Shown here one piece after another: positions 18,541 to 27,426 of a DNA stretch of 64,000 bases. The notes below the pieces were generated by a model. The model was not told the origin of the DNA. It was given only the letters and a program-made list of their open reading frames with translations, and made no database searches. The position numbers were made by a program, and so were the translations under genes. The DNA lies in assembly GCF_000166415.1 (NCBI RefSeq), contig NC_014654.1, positions 558,001 through 622,000 of the forward strand, in the 5' to 3' direction. Within the stretch, counting starts at the first letter, position 1, and every line of letters starts with the position of its first letter. This stretch comes from Halanaerobium hydrogeniformans (lineage in GTDB: Bacteria; Bacillota; Halanaerobiia; Halanaerobiales; Halanaerobiaceae).

Positions 18541-18556
18541 AAAACCAGGGTTTTTT
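18531..18556 (+). terminator. Terminator built from the end of the repeat
   Basis: CCTGGT (18531-18536) pairs with ACCAGG (18544-18549), followed by T6. The last part of the REP copy thus serves as half of an intrinsic terminator that would insulate the RAYT gene from the GDPD operon. Confidence 0.65.
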
Positions 18557-18629
18557 ATTAAGTTTAATGGAAATTATTGTAATTATATGGTATAATTATA
18601 TAAATAACTTAATGAAAGGTTGATGAAGT

Positions 18630-19172
18630 ATGCCAAGAAAAAAACGAATTTGGTATCCGGGAGCTGTATATCACATTGTGAATAGGGGAAATAGAAAATC
18701 AGAATTGTTTAGGGATCAGGCTGATAACAAATATTTTCTTAACATAATGTTAAAAGCCAAAAACAAATTTAACTTTCAATTATTTTCATATTGTTTAATG
18801 ATTAATCATTATCATTTAGAAATTCAAACAAATGAAACTGAAATATGGAAAATTATGCGCAGTGTTAACCTTCATTATGCAAAATATTTTAATAATAAGT
18901 ATGATCTTTCGGGACACCTGTTTCAGGATAGATATAATTCAACTATGATAGAAAATAATTACCAAAAACTTCTTGTTAGCCGATATATACATTTAAATCC
19001 AGTTAGAGCAAATTTAGTTAGTGAGGCAGCAAAATATAAATGGAGTAGTTTTGGGGTGTATCTGGGCAAAAGAAAAAGTGAGTTAGTAACGACCGAAGCT
19101 TTACTAAGTTTTTTTGCTAATAATAGCAGAAAAAAATATAAAGACTATGTAGAATCTTTGATTAAAATTTAA
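18630..19172 (+). CDS. REP-associated tyrosine transposase (RAYT, Y1 HUH family)
   Basis: 180-residue Y1 transposase-like protein. RAYTs cut and join single-stranded DNA at REP palindromes. Visible: the N-terminal YHIVNRGNRKSELFRD, the HUH metal site HYH within MINHYHLEIQ near residue 64, LFQDRYNSTMIEN, and the catalytic-tyrosine helix YIHLNPVRANLV near residue 124, followed by YKWSSFGVYLG. The order and length match the RAYT group, and the frame is undamaged. ATG 18630 follows GAAAGGTTGATGAAGT. The flanking REP-like copies support the call. Whether it still moves repeats or has been domesticated cannot be read from sequence. Confidence 0.9.
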   Translation: MPRKKRIWYPGAVYHIVNRGNRKSELFRDQADNKYFLNIMLKAKNKFNFQLFSYCLMINHYHLEIQTNETEIWKIMRSVNLHYAKYFNNKYDLSGHLFQDRYNSTMIENNYQKLLVSRYIHLNPVRANLVSEAAKYKWSSFGVYLGKRKSELVTTEALLSFFANNSRKKYKDYVESLIKI

Positions 19173-19183
19173 AAGTACCGAGA

Positions 19184-19260
19184 AGTACCAGGTACCACCA
19201 GAAAGAACACTGCTATCTGGCGGTACCTGCTTTATTTTAAAACTATACGTACCTGGTACT
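19184..19260 (+). repeat. Right flanking REP-like repeat of the RAYT unit
   Basis: Same layout as 18463-18540 with a few substitutions (ACCACCAG for ACCGCCAG, so the inner stem has one wobble). It starts 12 bases after the RAYT stop and ends at the first base of the stop codon of the minus-strand gene. A partial extra AAGTACCG lies just before it. Confidence 0.85.
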
Positions 19261-20816
19261 TATTCCACGTGTTTTATTTTGTTGGCCATTACTGTAAAAG
19301 TGAAAGAAGATATTAAAGCTACAGCCATAGAAATTGCGAATCCGATTCCATTATTAGATAAAAAAGGAGCAGAAAAAGAAGGCACATAGGCTGTTCCTCT
19401 AACTCCTAAAAAGCCTACAAAAGCTCCAGATATTGCTCCTGAAACCATGGCTCCAGCAAAGACCAATTTATCTGAAAACATGAAAGGATAGGAAGCTTCA
19501 ACAAAGGTTCCAAATCCCATGTTAATTAAAAATCCTGGTAAAGCAATTGCTGTCTCTTTTTTCTTTTTTGGAAATAGTATATTGGCCAGGGTAATACCTG
19601 CAGAAACCATGACCAGGCCGGTCATATCTATTGCGCCAAGAAAACTTGAACCGGTCTGTTCCATTTCTAAAAGCACAATTGGAAGTATTGCAGCATGATA
19701 AACCCCGCCAATAATTGCCGGCCAGATTAAAAATCCTGCCAGAGCACCAGCCAATACAGCATTATAATTAAGAGCCATTTCAATTAGATCTCTAATCCCA
19801 TTCCCTAGATAAAGGGTAATTGGTGCCAGGATAAAAAAGACTAAAAAACCAGCTGCCAGTCCTGCTATTCCACCCGCAACTATATTTGCAGTTGTACCGG
19901 GGAAATTTAAATTTAAAGTAAATCTGATCAAATAAAGAGCTAAAATACCAGCTAAAATACCACCTGCTAAACCACCAATGATCCCACCATCAGTAGACAA
20001 TACACCGGCAACTATCCCAGCAACTACACCAACCTCATCCAATCCCGAAACCTGTTTGGCTGCTATTGCTGCTATGATAACAGGTAAAGCATTGATTAAA
20101 AGATCAAAAGCATCACCTAAAGGAGCAAAGGCAGGTACTTTACTTAAAGCAAGGGTAATAGCCATCGCTATAAAACCTGGTAGAGCTGCCATCATAATAC
20201 CTCTAAAACTTATTCGCTTTAAGATGTTTTCATCCACTGCTGAATTAGAACTTTCTGCAGAACCAATCACCGGTTTGTACTTAATATTCCAGTATTTCGC
20301 TAGGGCCTGAATGGCCGCAACAGCTCTGGTCCTATTAGTGGTACCTGTTGTGCCAGAGGTTGAAATTACATTTGCCCCCATATATTGAACAGCAGCCATA
20401 GAACTACCACCTGTTCCTACTACAGGGATATTTTTTTCAACAGCAGCTTCAACTGCTTTTTTATTAACACCTTCCGGATCACAGCTGACAAGTATTAAAG
20501 CATCTATTTCTTCTTTTTCTATCATTTGAGCAAGCTTTTGATCTTCTTTTTCAGCCATTTTATTTATTTTTTTTATCTCTTTTTCCTCAGAAATTTCTAT
20601 ACTGTCTTGATTACCATCCCAGCTGTAAAGCCTGGCCTTAGTTTTGGCATTCACATTATCCATTGATTTATTGGCTCCCACAAACTGTACTGCAGCAATT
20701 TGCAGTTTAGCTGCCTTAATCTGATTTTCTATTTCTTCGATCAATTTGATCGGATTTTTGCCACCTGAATTATATAGATTACCACCACTACTGCCCAAAA
20801 TCGCAATATTTTTCAC
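19260..20816 (-). CDS. PTS EIIC-like membrane transporter with an unusual cytosolic N-terminal domain
   Basis: 518 residues in two parts. Residues 1 to ~185 are soluble and Rossmann-like: AILGSSGGNLYNSGGKNPI at the start, ALILVSCDPEG in the middle, then VGTGGSSMAAVQYMGANVIS and STSGTTGTTNRTRA. Residues ~205-518 are very hydrophobic with about nine or ten spans, starting RISFRGIMMAALPGFIAMAI, with the Gly-rich series GVVAGIVAGVLSTDGGIIGGLAGGILAG as in fructose-type EIIC proteins. No EIIB phosphorylation Cys or EIIA His motif is seen, and no other PTS gene is nearby. It may be a sugar transporter or a relative working without phosphorylation. The start is GTG (20814-20816) behind AAGGAGGAG. Substrate unknown. 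Confidence 0.6.
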   Translation of the reverse strand: MKNIAILGSSGGNLYNSGGKNPIKLIEEIENQIKAAKLQIAAVQFVGANKSMDNVNAKTKARLYSWDGNQDSIEISEEKEIKKINKMAEKEDQKLAQMIEKEEIDALILVSCDPEGVNKKAVEAAVEKNIPVVGTGGSSMAAVQYMGANVISTSGTTGTTNRTRAVAAIQALAKYWNIKYKPVIGSAESSNSAVDENILKRISFRGIMMAALPGFIAMAITLALSKVPAFAPLGDAFDLLINALPVIIAAIAAKQVSGLDEVGVVAGIVAGVLSTDGGIIGGLAGGILAGILALYLIRFTLNLNFPGTTANIVAGGIAGLAAGFLVFFILAPITLYLGNGIRDLIEMALNYNAVLAGALAGFLIWPAIIGGVYHAAILPIVLLEMEQTGSSFLGAIDMTGLVMVSAGITLANILFPKKKKETAIALPGFLINMGFGTFVEASYPFMFSDKLVFAGAMVSGAISGAFVGFLGVRGTAYVPSFSAPFLSNNGIGFAISMAVALISSFTFTVMANKIKHVE

Positions 20817-21060
20817 TAAATCTCCTCCTTGATTTATTATACTTTAATACTTTAATAGTTTAATAAAGTAAAATATTTAATTTCAATCATTATTATAACT
20901 TTTATTTGCAAATAATTCAATTAAAAAATATATTATGCAGGAATTTTTAAGCAAATAAAGAATAATAGTATATAGCAATAAAAGTAAATTATAATAATTT
21001 TATCAATTAAAGCAAAATAAATGTAGAAAAATATCTTTTTTTGGGGAAGGGTGTAGTATT

Positions 21061-21639
21061 ATGGATTTATATGATATTTTTATTTCAAATTCAAAAGTTG
21101 ATTTTATAAAAAAAGTTGGTCTGGAAGATTGGTGGGAGTCAGCTTTTACTCCAAAAGAAAGAAAATATATTAGGAGCAGAAATAAAGATTTGTTCACTTT
21201 AGAAAACTATGATGATGTTTTGAATTTTCTATATTTACTTGCCAGTAATTTGTTTACCAAAAACACCGAAAAACATAGAAGATTAGCTTTTATAATCCTA
21301 AAAAAAGCCGTAAATTCCACAGAAGATCAGTTAAAATTGTTTGATTTATATAATTTAATCATTTACATGTTAGATAAATATCAGGATCCGTCTTTTTATA
21401 GCTCAGAGAGATTATCTGATTATTGTCAAAAACAGATTGAGATTTCTGAAAAAGTTTTAAAAATAATTAAAGAGGAAGATGAAGAAAGCGTTAAACTTTT
21501 TAATCATCATGGTTATAAAATACTGGCAAAAATGAAATTAAAGCAGGGAAAAACAGCTGAGGCATTAAGTATTGCTAAAACAGCAAAATCACAAAACTGG
21601 TCAGGTGAATGGGATAAAATCATTTGCTGTATAGAATAA
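21061..21639 (+). CDS. Hypothetical helical protein, TPR-like
   Basis: 192 residues, no signal peptide or membrane span. I do not recognise a named family. The N-terminus carries a WW-containing motif (LEDWWESAFTPKERKYIRSR) followed by alternating amphipathic helices. The C-terminal KLFNHHGYKILAKMKLKQGK with EALSIAKTAKSQNWSGEWDK resembles one or two tetratricopeptide-like repeats. It starts with ATG 21061 behind GGGGAAGGGTG and diverges from the EIIC-like gene across a 244-base AT-rich spacer in which I see no clear site. About 180 bases downstream begins a regulator with a helical BTAD-like domain. A scaffold or sensor role is a guess. Confidence 0.6.
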   Translation: MDLYDIFISNSKVDFIKKVGLEDWWESAFTPKERKYIRSRNKDLFTLENYDDVLNFLYLLASNLFTKNTEKHRRLAFIILKKAVNSTEDQLKLFDLYNLIIYMLDKYQDPSFYSSERLSDYCQKQIEISEKVLKIIKEEDEESVKLFNHHGYKILAKMKLKQGKTAEALSIAKTAKSQNWSGEWDKIICCIE

Positions 21640-21823
21640 AATATTCAGAAAATTAATTTATCTCGTTATTATTTACTTGTTTAGTAGAGCAATAAAGTAT
21701 ATAATAAATAAAGAGATTAATAATGAGATTAATAATTATTGTTGATAACAAAATGAAAACATTAAGAATTTTAATAAAAGTTAAAAGCAAGACTAAAATT
21801 TTGTTCAAAGAGAGGAGAGTTTT

Positions 21824-22885
21824 ATGAATTCTGTTGTATATATGGGTGATCGTGAAAATGATGATATTTTAAATGTATTAAGTTCTGACACAAAAAACCT
21901 TGAGATCTCAGATGTTTTTTATTCTGCAGAAATCCTCCTTGATTTTTTAAGAGAAGATGAAGAAAAAATAGATATTATCTTTCTGGATATAGATAAGAAT
22001 GAAGATGATATTTTTACTTTGGTTGAAAAATTATTAAAATTATCTCCTGAATTTAATTTTGTCTTTATGATTTCTAAAAATCATGATTTTTTAGAAATAT
22101 TACAAAACAAAGAGTTGTTCTATCTTTTAAAGCCTATTTCTGCTGCTGATCTTAAGGTAGTGATCGAAAAGGTTAGAAAAGAAAAGCAAAGTGTTGGTTC
22201 TTTAACTGAATTATATATAGAAACTCAGGGAGATATAAGAATCTATGATGTCGATAGAAATAAGCTTAATATAAATTGGCCTGATTCAAAAACAAAAGAA
22301 TTATTCGCTTTTTTACTTCATCATAAAGGTGAATTTGTAAGTAGAGATAAAATTATTGAAAAACTCTGGGGAGCAAACGATAACAAAAACTTTAGAATAT
22401 TATTTTTCAGCACCCTGTTAAAGCTCCGAAAAATTTTCTCTCAATATGGATTTGATAATCTTATAGAAGCAAATTTGACAGCTTATAGAATTTCATTAAA
22501 AAGAATTGAAGTAGATTTTATCAAAATTGAGATTCTTTTAAAAAAATCTATCACAAACAAATATAGAGTTTATAAGTTGTTGAATTTATTAAAAGGTAGT
22601 TATTTAGCTGCTGATAATTTTGACTGGTGTAAAGAATACAGAAAAGAATTTGAAAAAAGAATAAAAAAAGAATTAAATCATGCCGCAGAATATTTTATGT
22701 CAGTAGGTCAGAATACAATTACAAAAAATATCTTAACTACACTTATAAATATAGGAGTAGTGGATGAATCTGTTTATGATAAACTTATAAACATCTATAA
22801 ACGAGAATGTAATAATGAGAAAGCTGAACAACTTTTAAAAGAATTAGATAATATTTCAAAAGAAGAACTAGCTTCAATAATTTAA
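21824..22885 (+). CDS. SARP-like orphan response regulator (REC, winged helix, BTAD-like)
   Basis: 353 residues. Residues 1 to ~120 look like a receiver domain, with the phospho-acceptor Asp in IIFLDIDKNEDDIF near residue 55 and a Lys-Pro pair in YLLKPISAADLKVVIEKV. Residues ~130-220 form an OmpR-type winged helix (WPDSKTKELFAFLLHHKGEF, then SRDKIIEKLWG). The remainder matches the helical bacterial transcriptional activation domain (VDFIKIEILLKKS, LLKGSYLAADNFDWCKEYRK). This layout is known from Firmicute SARP-like regulators. No histidine kinase is next to it, so its input is unknown. ATG follows GAGAGGAGAG, and a strong terminator follows. Confidence 0.8.
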   Translation: MNSVVYMGDRENDDILNVLSSDTKNLEISDVFYSAEILLDFLREDEEKIDIIFLDIDKNEDDIFTLVEKLLKLSPEFNFVFMISKNHDFLEILQNKELFYLLKPISAADLKVVIEKVRKEKQSVGSLTELYIETQGDIRIYDVDRNKLNINWPDSKTKELFAFLLHHKGEFVSRDKIIEKLWGANDNKNFRILFFSTLLKLRKIFSQYGFDNLIEANLTAYRISLKRIEVDFIKIEILLKKSITNKYRVYKLLNLLKGSYLAADNFDWCKEYRKEFEKRIKKELNHAAEYFMSVGQNTITKNILTTLINIGVVDESVYDKLINIYKRECNNEKAEQLLKELDNISKEELASII

Positions 22886-22937
22886 AATAGCTAAAATTTT
22901 TAGTTCTAAGTTTTTTCAGTATTAATTTTAATTAACA

Positions 22938-22969
22938 GACCAGCAATTATTAGTGCTGGTCATTTTTTT
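22938..22969 (+). terminator. Intrinsic terminator after the SARP-like gene
   Basis: GACCAGCA (22938-22945) with TGCTGGTC (22954-22961), then A and T7. Confidence 0.92.
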
Positions 22970-23077
22970 GTCTGGATAATTTTTAAAAGAATTCTGCTGA
23001 TTGATAAATAGCTTTAAATCAATTATAATTAAGTTAAATTAATATTAAAATAATTAAGTTAATATCAGGTGATAGAA

Positions 23078-24928
23078 ATGACAGATAACAAAATAACTAA
23101 TGCTCAAATTGAAGCTCAAATAAAAGAACTTCCCGCTCAACCGGGAGTATATATGATGAAAGATGAAACCGGAATGATCATCTATGTTGGCAAGGCAAAA
23201 TCACTTCGGAGTAGGGTCAGATCATATTTTCGCAAAAATAACCAGAGTTATAAAACCCAGCTTTTGGTCCGTTATATTTACGATTTTGACTATATAATAA
23301 CTGATACTGAAGTGGAAGCATATATTTTAGAGGCCAATTTAATAAAAAAACACCAGCCTAAATTTAATATCAGGCTTAAAGATGATAAAACTTATCCCTT
23401 TATAAAAGTAACTAAAAATCTTGATTTTCCCCGGGTTTTTAAAACCAGGCTTGTTAAAAATGATGGGGCAGAATATTTTGGGCCTTTCGCTGATGTTGAT
23501 GCGATATATAAGACATTAGATGTGATTAAAGATATTTTTCAATTGAGAAGCTGCAAAAAAGAAATTATAGCAGGTGAGCCTGAGGCTAAACCCTGTTTAA
23601 ATTATCATATCAACAAATGTCTGGGTCCCTGTATCGGGGCTGTTAGTAAAGAAGATTATCATGAATTGATAGATCAGGTTATGCTCTTTTTATCAGGTCG
23701 ACAGGAAGAACTCAAAGCAGAAGTTGAAAAAATGATGGAAAATGCTGCCCAGGAGAGAAATTATGAAAAGGCAGCTCGTTTTCGAGATGCTTTAAAAGCT
23801 TTTGCCAAATTAAGTGAAAGTCAGAAGGTAATGTCTGATAAAAACATCGATCAGGATGTTGTTGCCTTAGTAGAAGGTGAAAATGATTTAGCCTGCTCAC
23901 AACTGCTCTTAGTTAGAAATGGTCGTTTAATAGGTCAGGAATACTTTATCTTAGAGGGAACCGAAGAAGAGAACAAGGCAGAAATGATGGGGTCATTTTT
24001 ACAGCAATATTATGAACAGGCGGCAGGGATACCTGATGAATTACTGCTTAACACAGATCTGGCTTACCGAAAGCTTATAGAAGAAAGACTTGCTGTTTTA
24101 AAAGGCAAAAAAGTAAAAATACTTCAGCCACAAAAAGGAGATAAAAAGAAGATGCTGGAGATGGCAGAAAGAAATGCCGCTCAGAATCTTAAAAAAGAAG
24201 ATATCAGGAGCAAATATGAAAAACAGCGGACTTCAGGAGCTGTAAAAAAGCTGGCTGAAATATTAGAGATTGAGAAAGAACCACATCATATAGAAGGTTT
24301 TGATATTTCCAATATACAGGGGACAGATACAGTTGCCTCAATGGTTGTTTTTAAAAATGGTAGGCCTTCTAAAAAAGATTACCGACGTTTTAAAATTAAT
24401 ACTGTAGAAGGGCCTGATGACTTTTCCAGCATGAAAGAAGTTGTGGAAAGAAGATATGCAAGGTTATTGCGTGAAGATAAAAAACTTCCTGATTTAATTT
24501 TGATCGATGGTGGTAAAGGTCAGTTAAGTGCAGCTTATGAGGTGCTTGAACTTCTGGGAATTGATGATTTAGCAATCATTGGTTTAGCTAAAAAAGAAGA
24601 AGAAATCTTTAAACCAGGTCAGAGTGAAGCAATAATTATTCCTCATCATTCACCAGCTTTACAGCTTTTGCAGAGGGTAAGAGATGAGGCCCATCGTTTT
24701 GCTGTTAGTTATCATCGCAAACTTCGTTCAAGAAGATTAACCCATAGCATGTTGGATGAGATTCCGGGAGTGGGAGAAACCCGCAGAAACGCTCTCCTCC
24801 AGCATTTTGGTTCTTTAGCCAAGATAAGGGAAGCAAAAATCTGGCAGTTAAAAGAGGTAGAAGGGATAAGCTCTAAAACTGCCCGTAAGATTTTCGATTA
24901 TTTAAGAGAAAATATGAGAGCATTTTAA
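23078..24928 (+). CDS. uvrC: UvrABC system protein C (excinuclease nuclease subunit)
   Basis: UvrC makes both incisions in nucleotide excision repair. Visible features are the N-terminal GIY-YIG domain (LPAQPGVYMMKDETGMIIYV, then GKAKSLRSRVRSYF), the Cys-rich CKKEII...CLNYHINKCLGPCIG region, a UVR motif near residue 205, the RNase H-like C-terminal nuclease (IEGFDISNIQGTDTVASMVV, LILIDGGKGQL) and a terminal helix-hairpin-helix pair (IPGVGETRRNALL, EVEGISSKTARKIF). About 616 residues, normal length. The frame opens at a GTG (23069), but that base run is the ribosome site AGGTGAT; ATG 23078 is the better start. It is apart from uvrBA by 18 kb and followed after 18 bases by a thioredoxin-system fusion. 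Confidence 0.96.
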   Translation: MTDNKITNAQIEAQIKELPAQPGVYMMKDETGMIIYVGKAKSLRSRVRSYFRKNNQSYKTQLLVRYIYDFDYIITDTEVEAYILEANLIKKHQPKFNIRLKDDKTYPFIKVTKNLDFPRVFKTRLVKNDGAEYFGPFADVDAIYKTLDVIKDIFQLRSCKKEIIAGEPEAKPCLNYHINKCLGPCIGAVSKEDYHELIDQVMLFLSGRQEELKAEVEKMMENAAQERNYEKAARFRDALKAFAKLSESQKVMSDKNIDQDVVALVEGENDLACSQLLLVRNGRLIGQEYFILEGTEEENKAEMMGSFLQQYYEQAAGIPDELLLNTDLAYRKLIEERLAVLKGKKVKILQPQKGDKKKMLEMAERNAAQNLKKEDIRSKYEKQRTSGAVKKLAEILEIEKEPHHIEGFDISNIQGTDTVASMVVFKNGRPSKKDYRRFKINTVEGPDDFSSMKEVVERRYARLLREDKKLPDLILIDGGKGQLSAAYEVLELLGIDDLAIIGLAKKEEEIFKPGQSEAIIIPHHSPALQLLQRVRDEAHRFAVSYHRKLRSRRLTHSMLDEIPGVGETRRNALLQHFGSLAKIREAKIWQLKEVEGISSKTARKIFDYLRENMRAF

Positions 24929-24946
24929 AAGAAAGGGTTTGATTTG

Positions 24947-26134
24947 ATGAATAAGTCAGATATTGAAATCTATACAAAACAGTGGTGCCCTTACTGTAGA
25001 AGAGCAAAAGCAATGTTGAGAAGTCTGGAGTTAGAATATATCGATTATGATATCACAGATGATAAAGAATTATATGAAGAAATGGTAGAAAGAAGTGGCC
25101 ATAAAACTATTCCCCAAATTTTTATAGATGGTGAAAACATCGGTGGTTATGATGCTTTGATTGAAAAAATAAGTTCTGGTGAACTGGATTATTTAATCGA
25201 TTTTGAAATACCGGAATGTGAAGGCAATGTCTGGGATCTAACAGTGATTGGTGCTGGCCCGGCTGGAATGACAGCAGCAATTTATGCGGTAAGAAAGGGA
25301 TTGAAGGTGCTTTTAGTTGCCAGGGATATAGGAGGACAGGTTCTAGAAACAGATATAATAGATAATTATCCACCTGAATATAATGTTAGCGGACCTGATC
25401 TGATGCAGGATTTTTTAGATCACCTGAGAAACTATAAGATCGATACCCTGTTTGGAGAAGAAGTTATTGAGATCAAAGTTAAAGAAGCTGGCCATCAGAT
25501 AATCGTCAAAAGTGGTAAAAAAATCAATACAGATGCAGTCATAATTTCTGCCGGTACCAAAAAACGTCACCTTGGTATCCCTGGTGAAAGCCAATTAAAG
25601 GACAAAGGTGTAAGTTACTGTGCTACCTGTGATGGATTTTTATATGAAGGCCAGCCAGTTGCAGTAGTTGGTGGAGGTAATTCCGGTCTTGAAGCAGCCC
25701 TTGATATGGCCAGAATAGCAGAGAAGGTTTATCTTCTGGTCAGAAGTGAGCGGCTTTCTGGTGATCAAACTCTACAGGATAAGGTAATGAATTCGGATAA
25801 AATTGAGATCTGCTGGTCCTATCAGGCGATTAAGATTAATGGTGATACTAAGGTAGAGTCACTTTTAATTAAAAACCTAAATACCGGCAAACAGAGAAAG
25901 CTTAATGTTGATGCAGTATTTATAGAAATCGGATTGCTTCCAAACAGCGGTTTTATCTGTGAAGATCTTAAAATAAATGATTATAATGAAGTAATGATAG
26001 ATCAAAACAATCAAACAAGTGTCGAAGGGATTTATGCAGCTGGAGATATAACTGATATAAAGGACAAACAGATTATAGTAGCAGCAGCAGAAGGTGCCAA
26101 AGCAGCTTTAAGAGTAAATGAGTATTTGAGCTAA
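24947..26134 (+). CDS. Glutaredoxin-thioredoxin reductase fusion
   Basis: A 395-residue flavoprotein joining two redox modules. Residues 1 to ~80 are a glutaredoxin with the active site CPYC (KQWCPYCRRAK, Cys near 14 and 17) and the family's TIPQIFIDG and GGYDAL motifs. After a short linker, residues ~95-395 are an NADPH-thioredoxin reductase: FAD-binding GAGPAGMTAAIYA, redox-active CATC (SYCATCDGFLYEG), NADPH-binding VGGGNSGLEAAL, and C-terminal IYAAGDITD. Electrons could pass from NADPH via FAD and CATC to the attached CPYC. ATG 24947 follows GAAAGGG; the TTG just before is less likely. Co-directional with uvrC and probably in its transcript. Confidence 0.93.
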   Translation: MNKSDIEIYTKQWCPYCRRAKAMLRSLELEYIDYDITDDKELYEEMVERSGHKTIPQIFIDGENIGGYDALIEKISSGELDYLIDFEIPECEGNVWDLTVIGAGPAGMTAAIYAVRKGLKVLLVARDIGGQVLETDIIDNYPPEYNVSGPDLMQDFLDHLRNYKIDTLFGEEVIEIKVKEAGHQIIVKSGKKINTDAVIISAGTKKRHLGIPGESQLKDKGVSYCATCDGFLYEGQPVAVVGGGNSGLEAALDMARIAEKVYLLVRSERLSGDQTLQDKVMNSDKIEICWSYQAIKINGDTKVESLLIKNLNTGKQRKLNVDAVFIEIGLLPNSGFICEDLKINDYNEVMIDQNNQTSVEGIYAAGDITDIKDKQIIVAAAEGAKAALRVNEYLS

Positions 26135-26330
26135 ATTTTGCTTTTTCCGTCAATTCACGTTTCTATTATTAAATATTTTCACAAATCTGGGCGGTTTAAA
26201 AGCTGTCTGGATTTTTTGTCTTTTAGAGGAGATATGTCTTTATTCTTGAATATAATAGATAAGAAAAGAAATATATTTTTATTATTTTAATTATAATTAA
26301 AATTAACTATATTAATCAAGGAGAGATATT

Positions 26331-27323
26331 ATGACTAAAGTAAAATGGGGAATTTTAGGTTGTGCAAATATTGCAAGAAAAGCTACTATACCAGCAATTT
26401 TAGCAGCAGATAATAGTGAGCTTTATGCAGTAGCTAGCCGCAGTAAAAAGAAAGCAGAAAGTTTTGCAAAAGAATTTGGAGCAGAAAAATATTATGATGA
26501 TTATCAAAAGCTGCTTGAAGATCAAAATATTGAAGCAGTTTATATACCATTACCAAATAAACTTCATAAAGAGTGGACAATCAAGGCAGCTGAAGCAGGT
26601 AAAAATATATTATGTGAAAAACCTCTTTCAGGTAGTTCGAAAAAAGAAGCTGAAGCGATGTTAAAAGCAGCTCAAGAAAATGATGTACTGCTGATGGAAG
26701 GTTTTATGTATAGATTTCAGCCCTTTGTGATTAAACTCAAAGAAATGGTTGATAAAGGTGTTATCGGAGAAATCAAGGAGATTAAAGCTAATTTTGCCTT
26801 TGATGTAAGTGATAGAGGCCAGGATCTCAGGCTTAATGCCGAATTAGATGGTGGAGCTTTAAATGATATCGGCTGCTATACCGTTAATATTGCCCGTTAT
26901 TTAATGGGGGAGAATCCAACTAAAGTAGCTAATTTCTTTGAAAAAGAAAGTGCAGATGGAGTTGACTTAAGTGGTAGTGCAACCCTTTATTTTGCAGGTG
27001 GTTCATTTGCCAGCCTCTATTATTCTATAATGTCTTATGAAGAAAAAGATATTGAGATTATTGGAACCAGAGGTATTATTAAGGTGCCTGGATTTTTTGC
27101 CTGGAAAGATGATAATTATTTTTTAGTTGAGCAGGAAGGTCATAAACAAAAAATGCCTGTAGAAACAGGTGAACAGTACAGATTAGAGGTTGAAGCTTTT
27201 GCTGATGCTATTCTCAATCAAAAAGAAGTACCCTTAAGTGTTGAGGAAGAAAGTTTTGCTAATCTTGAGGTGGTTGAAGCAATGCGAAAATCAGCTGCAG
27301 AAGATGTGATAGTTAGACTTTAA
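26331..27323 (+). CDS. Gfo/Idh/MocA family NAD(P)-dependent oxidoreductase
   Basis: 330 residues. N-terminal Rossmann domain begins WGILGCANIARKATIPAI; the substrate-binding Lys is in the family EKP motif (NILCEKPLSG near residue 95). The C-terminal alpha/beta domain has MEGFMYRFQPFV and the catalytic-region pattern GGALNDIGCYTVNIARYLMG. These enzymes oxidise or reduce sugars, inositols or related polyols. ATG follows AAGGAGAG. It lies before galT and a GntR regulator in the same direction, which supports a sugar role. The 196-base spacer upstream shows nothing clear. Exact substrate unknown. Confidence 0.88.
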   Translation: MTKVKWGILGCANIARKATIPAILAADNSELYAVASRSKKKAESFAKEFGAEKYYDDYQKLLEDQNIEAVYIPLPNKLHKEWTIKAAEAGKNILCEKPLSGSSKKEAEAMLKAAQENDVLLMEGFMYRFQPFVIKLKEMVDKGVIGEIKEIKANFAFDVSDRGQDLRLNAELDGGALNDIGCYTVNIARYLMGENPTKVANFFEKESADGVDLSGSATLYFAGGSFASLYYSIMSYEEKDIEIIGTRGIIKVPGFFAWKDDNYFLVEQEGHKQKMPVETGEQYRLEVEAFADAILNQKEVPLSVEEESFANLEVVEAMRKSAAEDVIVRL

Positions 27324-27426
27324 GCTTTTTTATAATTTGATAAATTAAAAAAAATGTTTAAAAGTGGATTTTTTTGGTGAAATAAATTACAATATATATA
27401 GAGCTTGATTTAAAGGAGGTAATTGT

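Larger units (their letters stand above)
18463..19260 (+). mobile_element. RAYT-REP unit (transposase gene framed by direct repeats)
   Basis: A 180-codon single-tyrosine transposase gene lies between two ~78-bp repeat copies in the same orientation, at 18463-18540 and 19184-19260, about 90% alike. Each copy is a compound palindrome built on the GTACCAGGTACC core, whose shorter relatives occur at several other intergenic sites. This is the arrangement of REP-associated tyrosine transposases (RAYTs), domesticated IS200-like genes. The right copy reaches the first base of the neighbouring stop codon. Confidence 0.8.

Noticed and set aside
20817-21060. Divergent regulatory region between the EIIC-like and TPR-like genes
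   Set aside because: Very AT-rich, with repeats of TTTAATA that are simple sequence; no convincing promoter pair or palindrome.
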